Source of the DNA: Cytophagaceae bacterium
GTDB lineage: Bacteria; Bacteroidota; Bacteroidia; Cytophagales; Cytophagaceae
Reading direction: 5' to 3'
Assembly (NCBI GenBank): GCA_019746425.1
Contig: JAIERY010000235.1
Location: 1 to 40,699 of the forward strand
Length of the DNA stretch: 40,699 nucleotides
Below are positions 8,671 to 15,774 of the stretch, piece by piece (the first letter of the stretch is position 1; each line of letters opens with the position of its first letter). The notes beneath the pieces are model-generated. The model had not been told where the DNA came from. It searched no databases and worked only from the letters and a program-made list of their open reading frames with translations. The translations under genes and the position numbers were made by a program.

Positions 8671-9441
8671 GGGTTCCTCCTTTTTTTGTTAGTTAAAAAA
8701 TAATTTAATTAAAAGCAGTTCAATAATAGAAATTTTTTTTGAAGTTCCAAAAATTTGACTAGCATTTTTCAAATTTTTTTTACTCAAGTAACTTTAACGA
8801 CAGATATTTTTTTTGGTTGAGCTAAATAAAAAATATTTTCATCCTCTTTTGTCTTTATATCTGCCCTTGTTAAGAAAAACGAATTCAATCTGCCCATTCT
8901 TTCGTGTGATGATGCACCTGTGAAGAGCAAAGCATGTCTGCACCGAAAGTTTTTCATGAAAAAAAATGCGATTTCCCCTATGAAAAACGCATACATAGAA
9001 GTTCCGGCAATGATTGTGTTTATGGAAATAATAGATACAAAATTTTATACAATAATACCTATCGCAAATAAAATTTTGAGATGAACTCAGTGAGAAAACA
9101 GATCATCCCTGGTCGGAAAGTCAAATAAGGCTGGAGTTATCCACATATTTTTGATCTGTTACAGCTGTCAGGCATGAATTGAAATTATTTTTTCAGATCT
9201 CAGCATCAAACGGAAAGATTTTTCAGATAATTAAGAAAGAAGATGTAGGATGTGAGGATAAAGAAGTCCATACTTAAGATACTTTTGTTGCTGAAATGTT
9301 AACATCGAATTATTAATCGCAAAAAATGTCCTTCGCATGCATTTCATTCAGTATTCTGCAAGATTTATCGATGAACCGGGAGTTTTAGACGATTTCAGAT
9401 TTATTTTGAGTGTCTTTTAAATAAAAAAGTAAACTGGAGTA
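8671..9441. other. Gene-free stretch of about 770 bp
   Basis: I see no convincing protein gene. A 70-codon minus frame at 8784-8996 overlaps the 20-bp inverted repeat and has no domain or RBS. TTATCCACA at 9137-9145 is a perfect DnaA-box consensus, but it is alone. TACTTTTG at 9280-9287 fits the Bacteroidota -7 consensus on the plus strand without a -33 partner. A small RNA from about 9294 to the hairpin at 9479 is possible but unsupported by structure I can see. Confidence 0.3.
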
Positions 9442-9479
9442 AAATAAACAATGCCTTCCGGAGAAGGCATTGTTTATTT
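9442..9479 (-). terminator. lysA terminator
   Basis: A 17-bp perfect stem AAATAAACAATGCCTTC with loop CGGA. It lies 32 bp beyond the TGA that would end lysA if the in-frame TAA were ignored, which supports that downstream TGA as the ancestral end of the gene. Confidence 0.75.
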
Positions 9480-9510
9480 GAAGACATGTTTTTTAGTGCT
9501 TTAAGTTATC

Positions 9511-9618
9511 TCAAAGAGAAATCTCTATCTGATGTTTGATCAGATCTTCAAAAGTTTCTCTCTTTCTTATCAGGTGTGCCTTGCCTTTGTAAACTAAAAC
9601 TTCTGCCGGCCTTAACCT
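9511..9618 (-). pseudogene. lysA: Severed 3' end of lysA
   Basis: Directly after the TAA at 9619-9621, the same reading frame continues as RLRPAEVLVYKGKAHLIRK and ends after IKHQIEISL at a TGA (9511-9513). This is the normal C-terminal strand region of diaminopimelate decarboxylase, where family members read SNYNSRxRPAEVLV. Restoring Ser (TCA) for TAA, a single base change, would give a 410-residue protein of usual length. There is no shift of frame. Confidence 0.8.
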
Positions 9619-10743
9619 TTAATTATAATTAGAGCTCATGCTGAATCCATATGCTCCGGCATTCTTCAGCGCCAGAATATCTCCTTCTTTCACTTCATTC
9701 AGGTTTCTCCCTGCTCCGAAAGTATCTGTTTCGCATATGTAGCCAACCACATTATATGCTTTGACATCCCCTTCAGGATTGGATATATTAACTATATCAT
9801 GATATGCATTATACATCATCGGTCTTATCAGGTGATTCAGCCCTGAATTAATTCCGACAAAAGTAATGTCGGGTGTTTCTTTCACCACATTCACATTGAC
9901 AAAAAGAATTCCTGATTCGCTTACCAGGTATTTTCCGGGTTCAAACCAGATCTCCAGGTTCTTACCGTAGCTTTTGCAAAAATCCGTAAAAGCTTTTTTC
10001 ATTTTTGCCCCCAGCTCAGCGACATCAGTGCTGTAATCACCTTTTTTATAAGGAACTTTGAAGCCGCTTCCAAAATCTATAAAGGATAAGTTGGGAAACT
10101 GCCTGGCAATATTGAAGAGCACATCCGCTGCTTTTACAAAAGCATCGGCATCTTTGAAGTCAGAACCGCTGTGTACGTGTATCCCGGTTACGGAAATATT
10201 ATACTTCTTCACTATATTATATATATCCTGCACCTGTTCAATGGAAATTCCGAACTTTGACTCACGATGTCCGGTCATGATCTTTACATTGCCCCCGGCA
10301 TCTATATGCGGATTGATTCTGATACAGCATGGGTAGGAACTGCCATATTCTTTTCCGAATTTTTCCAGGAAGGGCAGGTTGTCTATATTAATAGTGACAC
10401 CAAGCGCAACCGCTTCCTTAATCTCATCAAAGCAGACGCAGCTGGGCGTAAACATGATGTCTTTCTTGCCGAAGCCTGCGATCTGCGCCATTCTTAACTC
10501 TTCCAGAGAAACTACATCTACCCCGGAGCCTGCATTTTTCAGCAGCTTAAGTATGGAAAGATTGGTAAGGGCTTTGGCCGCGTACTTTATTTTAATATTA
10601 AGTCCTTCGAATGCTTTTATAAGACTGTTGTATTGATTTAATATCACATCGGCGTCATATACATATAAAGGAGTATCAAACTCTTTACATATATCTTTCA
10701 CATTCAATCCCTGGATCTGATATTGTCCCTTTTCTAACTTCAT
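9619..10743 (-). CDS. lysA: Diaminopimelate decarboxylase, truncated by an in-frame TAA
   Basis: PLP enzyme that removes CO2 from meso-diaminopimelate to give lysine, the last step of lysine synthesis. The 374 residues include the PLP lysine in KYAAKALTN, the alanine-racemase-like barrel with HVHSGSDF, the GSGFKVPY glycine loop, EPGKYLVSESG, and the substrate and dimer-interface motif ICETDTFGAGR. The conserved GAYGFSMSSNYN is followed at once by TAA. About 35 residues of the C-terminal beta domain are cut off and lie in frame downstream. The truncated product keeps the Tyr of GAYG but lacks the last strands, so reduced or absent activity is likely. Alternatives are a sequencing error, a recent mutation, or a second lysA elsewhere. 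It is divergent from the trp leader. Confidence 0.85.
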   Translation of the reverse strand: MKLEKGQYQIQGLNVKDICKEFDTPLYVYDADVILNQYNSLIKAFEGLNIKIKYAAKALTNLSILKLLKNAGSGVDVVSLEELRMAQIAGFGKKDIMFTPSCVCFDEIKEAVALGVTINIDNLPFLEKFGKEYGSSYPCCIRINPHIDAGGNVKIMTGHRESKFGISIEQVQDIYNIVKKYNISVTGIHVHSGSDFKDADAFVKAADVLFNIARQFPNLSFIDFGSGFKVPYKKGDYSTDVAELGAKMKKAFTDFCKSYGKNLEIWFEPGKYLVSESGILFVNVNVVKETPDITFVGINSGLNHLIRPMMYNAYHDIVNISNPEGDVKAYNVVGYICETDTFGAGRNLNEVKEGDILALKNAGAYGFSMSSNYN

Positions 10744-10884
10744 GATTTAAGAATTAAGGAGCAAAGATATCCAAGGGGCCGGGGTTTTCAAAGACTATAT
10801 AAACTAAGAATGCTGAAAATTTGGGCTTACAGTTTTATTTTAAGAAAAATATTATTTATTTTGGGTGTATAATTACAAAAACTG
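10744..10884. promoter_or_regulatory. lysA/trp divergent promoter region
   Basis: The trp transcript should start just before the leader peptide at 10885. TATTTTG at 10857-10863 is a partial match to the Bacteroidota -7 box, with TTTT at about 10833-10836 as a poor -33 candidate. A start near 10870 would leave a short 5' end before the leader ATG. This is inferred; no box is a full match. Confidence 0.3.
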
Positions 10885-10929
10885 ATGAGAACAATTAATA
10901 AATTCTGGTGGTGGAGCATATCCTTTTAA
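10885..10929 (+). CDS. trpL: trp operon leader peptide
   Basis: A 14-codon frame reads MRTINKFWWWSISF and stops with TAA at 10927. Three consecutive Trp codons (TGG at 10906-10914) in so short a peptide, 88 bp before trpE and just before alternative hairpins, are the mark of a ribosome-stalling leader. When charged tRNA-Trp is scarce the ribosome should stall at the Trp codons. The ATG has no Shine-Dalgarno but follows an A-rich stretch, as for most genes here. It was too short for ordinary gene calling. Confidence 0.88.
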   Translation: MRTINKFWWWSISF

Positions 10930-10930
10930 A

Positions 10931-10997
10931 AGGCTTGTGAACAACCATTATTTATTCTAAATATTAAAGGCTTGCTGTTCACAGCAAGCTTTTTTTT
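10931..10997 (+). promoter_or_regulatory. trp attenuator (antiterminator/terminator pair)
   Basis: The terminator stem GCTTGCTG (10970-10977)/CAGCAAGC (10982-10989), loop TTCA, is followed by eight T (10990-10997). The competing antiterminator pairs TGTGAACA (10936-10943) with TGTTCACA (10976-10983), which uses the loop and the inner ends of both terminator arms. The upstream strand begins 6 nt after the leader stop, so a ribosome at the stop would cover it and let the terminator form. A ribosome stalled at the Trp codons would leave it free. CCTTTTAAAAGG (10922-10933), overlapping the stop, could form a further hairpin. Confidence 0.88.
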
Positions 10998-11016
10998 CTT
11001 TAAGACCATTTAACAA

Positions 11017-12420
11017 ATGAAAACATATACATTAAAAACCAGACACAAAAAATTACTGGCCGACACGGTGACCCCGGTAAGCATCTTTTTAAGAATAAGA
11101 GATAAGTTTGCCAACAGTATTTTGCTGGAAAGCTCGGATTATCATAGCAATGATAACAGCTACTCTTATATATGCTGCAATCCCATCTCCAGGTTTGAAG
11201 TGAGCAATGGTGAAGTAAAAATAAAATATCCGGATCAGAAGCTGGTTAATCATAAACTCACCAGGAAGGGAGAAGTCATGGAACACCTTACGTCCTTTAC
11301 CAATTCCTTCGATGTGCAGCAGACGGATTTCAATTTTATAAACAATGGATTATTCGGGTATATCTCCTATGATGCAATAAGATATTTTGAAGATATTGGC
11401 ATTAATAACTACGAAAAGGAAGACAGGAAAATTCCTGAAGTGCTTTACCAGGTATACCAGTACATTATTGTAATAAATCATTTTAAGAACGAACTGTTTA
11501 TTTTCGAACATTCTTATGGCGATAAAGAAAGCAGCCTGCCAATCCTTGAAACACTCATCAACAATAAAAACTTTGCTTCTTACAAATTTTACTCAGACAA
11601 TAATGAGACCTCCAATTTTGATGATAATAGCTTCCTGGAAGTGATCATGAAAGGAAAAGAGCATTGCCATCGTGGGGATGTTTTCCAGATCGTGCTTTCC
11701 CGAAGATTCTGTCAGACTTTCAAAGGCGATGAATTCAATGTATACCGTGCTTTGCGGTCGATCAACCCTTCTCCTTATCTTTTTTATTTTGATTACGGAA
11801 GTTTTAAAATATTCGGTTCTTCTCCTGAAGCACAGATAGTCATCAAAGGAAATAAGGCAACCATATACCCTATCGCCGGAACATTTAAAAGAACGGGCAA
11901 TGATAAACAGGATGAAGAGCTGGCTAAAAAATTATTTGACGACCCTAAAGAAAACTCAGAACATGTAATGCTGGTGGATCTCGCCAGGAATGACCTGAGC
12001 AGAAGCGGAAAAAATGTAAAAGTAGAAACTTTCAAGGAAATACAGTATTACTCACACGTGATACACCTGGTGTCAAAAGTTACAGGGGAAATTTCAAATT
12101 CATCTACCCTGAATTTAGTGTCTGATACATTTCCTGCCGGTACCTTATCCGGAGCACCTAAACATATGGCCATGTCTTTGATTAATAAATATGAAAAAGG
12201 GAACCGTGGGTTTTATGGAGGGGCAATAGGTTTTATAGGGTTTAACGGGGATTTTAATCACGCTATTATCATACGTTCGCTATTGAGCAAAGACAACAGG
12301 CTGTTTTACCAGGCAGGCGCGGGTGTAGTGGCAAAATCAGATGTGCAGAGTGAGCTGAATGAGGTGAATAACAAACTGCTGGCTTTACGAACAGCAATAT
12401 CGATGGCTAAAGAAATTTAA
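11017..12420 (+). CDS. trpE: Anthranilate synthase component I
   Basis: Makes anthranilate from chorismate, using ammonia released by TrpG; the first committed step to tryptophan. The 467 residues have the N-terminal domain with LLESSDY (about 34-40), the LLES-type motif that binds tryptophan for feedback inhibition, and the C-terminal chorismate-binding domain. The latter has GDVFQIVLSRRF, PSPYLFYFDYG, FGSSPEAQIV, PIAGTFKRTG, LVDLARNDLSRSG and FPAGTLSGAPKHMAM, ending with the glycine-rich GGAIGFIGFNGD. All expected motifs are present. First structural gene after the attenuator. The gap to the next gene is filled with a TTGTAAAGTTT-type repeat. Confidence 0.95.
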   Translation: MKTYTLKTRHKKLLADTVTPVSIFLRIRDKFANSILLESSDYHSNDNSYSYICCNPISRFEVSNGEVKIKYPDQKLVNHKLTRKGEVMEHLTSFTNSFDVQQTDFNFINNGLFGYISYDAIRYFEDIGINNYEKEDRKIPEVLYQVYQYIIVINHFKNELFIFEHSYGDKESSLPILETLINNKNFASYKFYSDNNETSNFDDNSFLEVIMKGKEHCHRGDVFQIVLSRRFCQTFKGDEFNVYRALRSINPSPYLFYFDYGSFKIFGSSPEAQIVIKGNKATIYPIAGTFKRTGNDKQDEELAKKLFDDPKENSEHVMLVDLARNDLSRSGKNVKVETFKEIQYYSHVIHLVSKVTGEISNSSTLNLVSDTFPAGTLSGAPKHMAMSLINKYEKGNRGFYGGAIGFIGFNGDFNHAIIIRSLLSKDNRLFYQAGAGVVAKSDVQSELNEVNNKLLALRTAISMAKEI

Positions 12421-12421
12421 T

Positions 12422-12468
12422 TGTTAAAAAGTTGTAAAGTTTCAAGGTTGTAAGGTTTAATTAAGCGC
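12422..12468. repeat. Left arm of repeat pair bracketing the S23 gene
   Basis: The degenerate sequence GTTAAAAAGTTGTAAAGTTT (then CAAGGTTGTAAGGTTTAATT and AAGCGCT) is similar to the reverse complement of 12853-12897. The two could pair in the trp mRNA and loop out the S23 gene. Confidence 0.5.
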
Positions 12469-12469
12469 T

Positions 12470-12880
12470 ATGAGTAAAATAAACAGGTTTGAAGATTTAA
12501 AAATATGGCAAGAGGCTACAGAAATTGGAATTAAGATCTTCAAAATCACCAATGATGAGTTGAAAAAGGATTTTGCTTTGAAAGGACAACTTGAGAGAGC
12601 TGCAATATCTGTATCAAGCAATATTGCAGAAGGCTTTGAGTATAATAATACCAGAAATTTTGTAAGATTCTTATATTACTCTAAAGCATCATGCGGGGAA
12701 TTAAGAAGCCAATTATATATGGGCTTTAAATTAGAATTAATAAAAGAAGAAAATTATTTGGAATTATATGATGCGTTAATGGCATTATCAAAAAGAATAT
12801 CAGCATTTATAAAATATTTAAAAAACTTTGAAAGAAATAAGACTGAAAATACAGCTAACGCTAACCTTTCAACTTTATAA
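12470..12880 (+). CDS. Four-helix bundle protein, S23/IVP family
   Basis: A 136-residue helical protein of the S23 ribosomal-protein-like family (IVP, TIGR02436), first known from intervening sequences in 23S rRNA genes and often found singly in Bacteroidota genomes. Family marks are FEDLKIWQEATEI at the N-terminus, LKGQLERAAISVSSNIAEGF in the centre and a C-terminal SKRISAFIKYLKN helix. Related proteins form pentamers that probably bind nucleic acid; a molecular function is not established. It is out of place between trpE and trpG, is co-directional, and is bracketed by complementary repeats. The last codons (NANANLSTL) are encoded by the right-hand repeat, as expected of an inserted cassette that borrowed its stop codon. 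Confidence 0.85.
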   Translation: MSKINRFEDLKIWQEATEIGIKIFKITNDELKKDFALKGQLERAAISVSSNIAEGFEYNNTRNFVRFLYYSKASCGELRSQLYMGFKLELIKEENYLELYDALMALSKRISAFIKYLKNFERNKTENTANANLSTL

Positions 12881-12897
12881 TCTTTCAACTTTCAACC
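12853..12897. repeat. Right arm of repeat pair bracketing the S23 gene
   Basis: GCTAACGCTAACCTTTCAAC and the following TTTATAATCTTTCAACTTTC form the inverted counterpart of 12422-12468 (shared AGCG, AAGGTT, AAAGTTG blocks). It overlaps the end of the S23 gene and reaches the trpG start codon. Confidence 0.5.
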
Positions 12898-12899
12898 AT

Positions 12900-13475
12900 A
12901 TGAAATTATTAGTAATAGACAACTACGATTCATTTGTATATAATATAGTGCATATTATCCGTGAGCTGGGGCACGCGACGGTATTAGATATAGTGAGGAA
13001 CGACAAAATTTCTTTGAAAGAGATAGAAAAGTATGACAAAATACTTCTTTCTCCCGGACCGGGTGTTCCTTCTGAAGCTGGTATCATGCTCGACATCATT
13101 AAAACATATGGATCTAAGAAAAGTATTTTAGGTGTTTGCCTTGGTCACCAGGGAATAGGAGAAGTATACGGTGCAAAGCTTATCAACCTGCCGGAAGTTT
13201 ACCATGGACTGGGAATTACTACAAAAGTCATACAGAAAGATCCTATATTCGAAAGCATGCCTGAGCAGTTTACCTCAGGGAGATATCACTCATGGGCCAT
13301 AGATCCCAAATCTGATCTGAATAACCTGGTGATCACGGCAGTGGATGACAAGGGAAATATTATGGCCATACGCCATAAAGAATATGATGTGAAAGGAGTT
13401 CAATTTCATCCGGAGTCTGTCCTGACAGAAAATGGAAAAACTATACTGGATAACTGGCTAAGAGGAAAAAAATAA
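12900..13475 (+). CDS. trpG: Anthranilate synthase component II (glutamine amidotransferase)
   Basis: Class I glutamine amidotransferase that hydrolyses glutamine and passes ammonia to TrpE. 191 residues from the ATG at 12900; a longer upstream frame exists, but its first 24 codons lie in the S23 gene and the repeat, while MKLLVIDNYDSFVYN is the family N-terminus. The catalytic triad is visible: Cys80 in GVCLGHQG, and His170 and Glu172 in VQFHPESVLT. LLSPGPGVPSEAG is the oxyanion-region motif. The stop is 4 nt before trpD, so the two are tightly coupled. It may also serve p-aminobenzoate synthase, as in some bacteria. Confidence 0.95.
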   Translation: MKLLVIDNYDSFVYNIVHIIRELGHATVLDIVRNDKISLKEIEKYDKILLSPGPGVPSEAGIMLDIIKTYGSKKSILGVCLGHQGIGEVYGAKLINLPEVYHGLGITTKVIQKDPIFESMPEQFTSGRYHSWAIDPKSDLNNLVITAVDDKGNIMAIRHKEYDVKGVQFHPESVLTENGKTILDNWLRGKK

Positions 13476-13479
13476 CAGC

Positions 13480-14478
13480 ATGAAAGACATATTAAATCTT
13501 TTACTAGAGCATAAAACCTTGCCAAAGGATCTGGCCAGGCAGGTGCTTATTGAGATCGCACAGGGAAAAGTAAACAACAGTCAGATCGCTTCTTTTCTTA
13601 CGGTTTACATGATGAGAAGCATCACGGTGGAAGAGCTTGAAGGATTCAGAGATGCCATGCTGGATCTGTGTGTGGCTACCGATCTCTCAAAATATAACCC
13701 GATCGATCTTTGCGGAACAGGTGGGGATGGAAAAGATACTTTTAATGTTTCGACGCTCGCGTCTTTTGTTGTGGCGGGAGCAGGAGTGAAAGTTGCCAAG
13801 CACGGCAACTATGGAGTTTCTTCCGCATGCGGCTCTTCTAATATGATGGAGCATTTCGGTTATAAATTTACCAATGATAAATCCATACTCGAAAAGCAGA
13901 TAGAAATTGCCGGCATTTGCATCATGCATGCACCATTATTTCACCCGGCAATGAAACATGTGGCACCGATAAGAAAAGACCTTGGAGTGAAAACATTTTT
14001 TAATATGCTTGGGCCTATGGTGAATCCTGCTTTTCCTAAAAATCAGTTGGTGGGTGTTTTTAACCTGGAGCTTGCCAGATTGTATGGATACTTGTATCAG
14101 AAAACCGGAAAACATTTTGTGATACTCCATTCACTCGATGGATATGACGAGATCTCTCTTACCGGAGCATTTAAAATGGTAGGGAATGTAAAGGAGCAGA
14201 TATTAATGCCCGAAGAACTCGGTTTTGACAGATTGAATCAGCAGGAGCTGGCATCGGGAGGAACGATTGAAGAATCTGCCAGAATTTTTAAAAAAGTACT
14301 GGAAGGTAATTCAACTAAGGCGCAGAAGCAGGTAGTGCTGGCCAATGCAGGACTGGCTATCTACTGTGCCAAGCCCGAACTGTCTATTGCCGATGCAATT
14401 GTAGAGGCCAAAGAATCGCTCGAATCAAAAAAAGCGCTGAATGCTTTTAATAAGCTCCTTGAGCTAAGCAAGAATTAA
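13480..14478 (+). CDS. trpD: Anthranilate phosphoribosyltransferase
   Basis: Joins anthranilate to PRPP. 332 residues, usual length. The small N-terminal helical domain is followed by the PRPP-binding glycine loop LCGTGGDGKDTFNVST, the KHGNYGVSSACGSS segment, the anthranilate-binding HPAMKHVAPIRKDLG and FNMLGPMVNP, and the metal-binding LDGYDEIS. All are in order. It starts 4 nt after trpG and ends 4 nt before the next frame. Function is not in doubt. Confidence 0.96.
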   Translation: MKDILNLLLEHKTLPKDLARQVLIEIAQGKVNNSQIASFLTVYMMRSITVEELEGFRDAMLDLCVATDLSKYNPIDLCGTGGDGKDTFNVSTLASFVVAGAGVKVAKHGNYGVSSACGSSNMMEHFGYKFTNDKSILEKQIEIAGICIMHAPLFHPAMKHVAPIRKDLGVKTFFNMLGPMVNPAFPKNQLVGVFNLELARLYGYLYQKTGKHFVILHSLDGYDEISLTGAFKMVGNVKEQILMPEELGFDRLNQQELASGGTIEESARIFKKVLEGNSTKAQKQVVLANAGLAIYCAKPELSIADAIVEAKESLESKKALNAFNKLLELSKN

Positions 14479-14482
14479 CAAT

Positions 14483-14878
14483 ATGAAAATTCTTTTTGTA
14501 CTCTTTTTTATAAGTTTTAATTCTTTTGCCCAGCCGGAAGTAAGAGCAAAATTGCTTACAGACAGTTTGGATGGAAAATTAAATCTTACAGAAGCTCAGA
14601 AAAAGAAAATAACTGAGATAAATACCAATACATGTAAATGGCTCGATCAGGTTTATCAAAACAATACAATTGCGATAGAGCATAGCACAAATCTGGAGAA
14701 AAGGCTTAAGGAAATAGAAACAAAATGGAATAAGTCTGTGAAGAAAGTTATCGGGAAAAGAAAACTTAAAAGGTGTTGGGAAAAAAATAAAAAAGAAGAT
14801 GCGGAAAAGAATGCAGATGCATTCAGAATTAATAAAAAATACCTGGGCTTCGATTATTTGCTTCCGCACAAATATTAA
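14483..14878 (+). CDS. Small secreted protein with an LTxxQ-like motif
   Basis: 131 residues with a clear signal peptide (KILFVLFFISFNSFA, cleavage before QPEV) and a mature domain that is helical and highly charged (many K/E). LNLTEAQKKKITEI (about 34-47) resembles the LTxxQ repeat of the periplasmic Spy/CpxP family. Two Cys (in NTCKW and KRCWE) could form a disulfide. It starts 4 nt after trpD and ends 15 nt before trpC, so it is surely co-transcribed with trp, yet nothing in tryptophan synthesis needs a periplasmic protein. The Spy-like reading is tentative; otherwise unknown. Confidence 0.7.
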   Translation: MKILFVLFFISFNSFAQPEVRAKLLTDSLDGKLNLTEAQKKKITEINTNTCKWLDQVYQNNTIAIEHSTNLEKRLKEIETKWNKSVKKVIGKRKLKRCWEKNKKEDAEKNADAFRINKKYLGFDYLLPHKY

Positions 14879-14893
14879 TTAAATATACGACAG

Positions 14894-15712
14894 ATGAATA
14901 TTCTGGATAAAATCATAGAATCTAAAAAAATTGAAGTTGAAAAACGTAAGGAAGAGTGTCCTGTAGCAGAGCTGGAAGCAAGTATGTTTTTTAACAGAAC
15001 AACCTTATCCTTAAAAAAGTATTTACTGGATCCGGAAAAGAGCGGGATAATTGCCGAGTTTAAAAGAAAATCTCCTTCCAAAGGAATTATTAATGGAAAG
15101 GTATTACTTCCAAAAGTAGTGTCAGGCTATGAGGCCGCAGGAGCATCGGCTATCTCCGTACTTACAGACACAGAATATTTCGGAGGCGAGAACAAAGATC
15201 TTATTGAGGCAAGAAGCATCGTCAACATTCCTCTTCTTCGTAAAGAGTTTATTATTGATGAATATCAGATCGTAGAAGCGAAATCAATAGGCGCGGATGT
15301 AATTTTATTAATTGCTGCTGTATTGGAACCTCAGAGACTGAGAAAGCTGGCAGAGTTTGCGAAGTTCCTGGGCCTTGAAGTTTTACTGGAAGTACACAAC
15401 GAGCAGGAGCTGCTTGATAACTGCTGTGATGTAGATGTAATCGGCGTGAACAACAGAAACCTGAAAGATTTTTCTGTGAGCATTGATACCTCTATGAAAC
15501 TGGCAGAGCTTATTCCCGGAAAATACCTGAAAGTATCGGAGAGCGGCATTTATGATGCCGAAACTATTATCAAATTGAAACAGCAGGGATTCAACGGCTT
15601 TCTCATAGGAGAAAATTTTATGAGAAATGATGATCCGGCAAAAGAAATAGAGCAGTTTGTAGCGAAAATAAAAAAGATGGAAGCGGCGCATAAAAGGATA
15701 AAACCAATTTAA
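14894..15712 (+). CDS. trpC: Indole-3-glycerol-phosphate synthase
   Basis: Closes CdRP to indole-3-glycerol phosphate. 272 residues forming one TIM barrel, with the extra N-terminal helix (NILDKIIESKKIEVEKRK). Motifs: IIAEFKRKSPSKG with the catalytic lysine, SVLTDTEYFGG, LLRKEFIIDEYQI, LLEVHNEQEL, GVNNRNL and SESGI. Monofunctional, not fused to TrpF, which follows separately. Normal length. Confidence 0.96.
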   Translation: MNILDKIIESKKIEVEKRKEECPVAELEASMFFNRTTLSLKKYLLDPEKSGIIAEFKRKSPSKGIINGKVLLPKVVSGYEAAGASAISVLTDTEYFGGENKDLIEARSIVNIPLLRKEFIIDEYQIVEAKSIGADVILLIAAVLEPQRLRKLAEFAKFLGLEVLLEVHNEQELLDNCCDVDVIGVNNRNLKDFSVSIDTSMKLAELIPGKYLKVSESGIYDAETIIKLKQQGFNGFLIGENFMRNDDPAKEIEQFVAKIKKMEAAHKRIKPI

Positions 15713-15774
15713 GCTAAACGCTGAAAGCGAAAAGCTTTTTGCCTTTGGCTTTTGGCCCTTAGCCCTTAGCCTAT
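15713..15774. repeat. Low-complexity spacer between trpC and trpF
   Basis: 62 bp of short GC-tagged units, TTTTTGCC, TTTGGC, TTTTGGC, CCTTAGC, CCTTAGC, preceded by a small palindrome around AAAAGCTTTT. Looks like a decayed minisatellite rather than a regulatory site. Confidence 0.5.

Larger units (their letters stand above)
8501..8988. repeat. Exact 20-bp inverted repeats bracketing the lysine-rich micro-gene
   Basis: GTTTTTCATAGGGGAAATCG at 8501-8520 is repeated exactly, in inverted orientation, at 8969-8988. The 448 bp between hold a terminator, the lysine-rich micro-gene and A/T-rich sequence. The bases just outside both ends are GCA (8498-8500 and 8989-8991), which could be a 3-bp target duplication or chance. 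A small mobile cassette or a pair of operator sites are both possible. Confidence 0.55.

Noticed and set aside
8471-8692. 73-codon plus frame ending in Phe/Ala-rich sequence
   Set aside because: Antisense shadow of the lysine-rich micro-gene; the RBS and terminator belong to the minus strand.
8784-8996. 70-codon minus frame
   Set aside because: No RBS, no domain, and it begins within the 20-bp inverted repeat.
9137-9145. Perfect DnaA box TTATCCACA
   Set aside because: Single box without cluster or origin-associated genes; chance in a window this long is reasonable.
9294-9479. Possible small RNA from TACTTTTG (9280) to the hairpin at 9479
   Set aside because: No -33 element and no fold I can recognise; the hairpin is better explained as the lysA terminator.
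10885-10997. T-box or trp RNA-binding (TRAP) control of trp
   Set aside because: No T-box sequence and no series of GAG/UAG triplets; the Trp-codon leader explains the region fully.
12828-12899. 24-codon N-terminal extension of trpG
   Set aside because: It is translated S23 gene and repeat; the family N-terminus begins at 12900.
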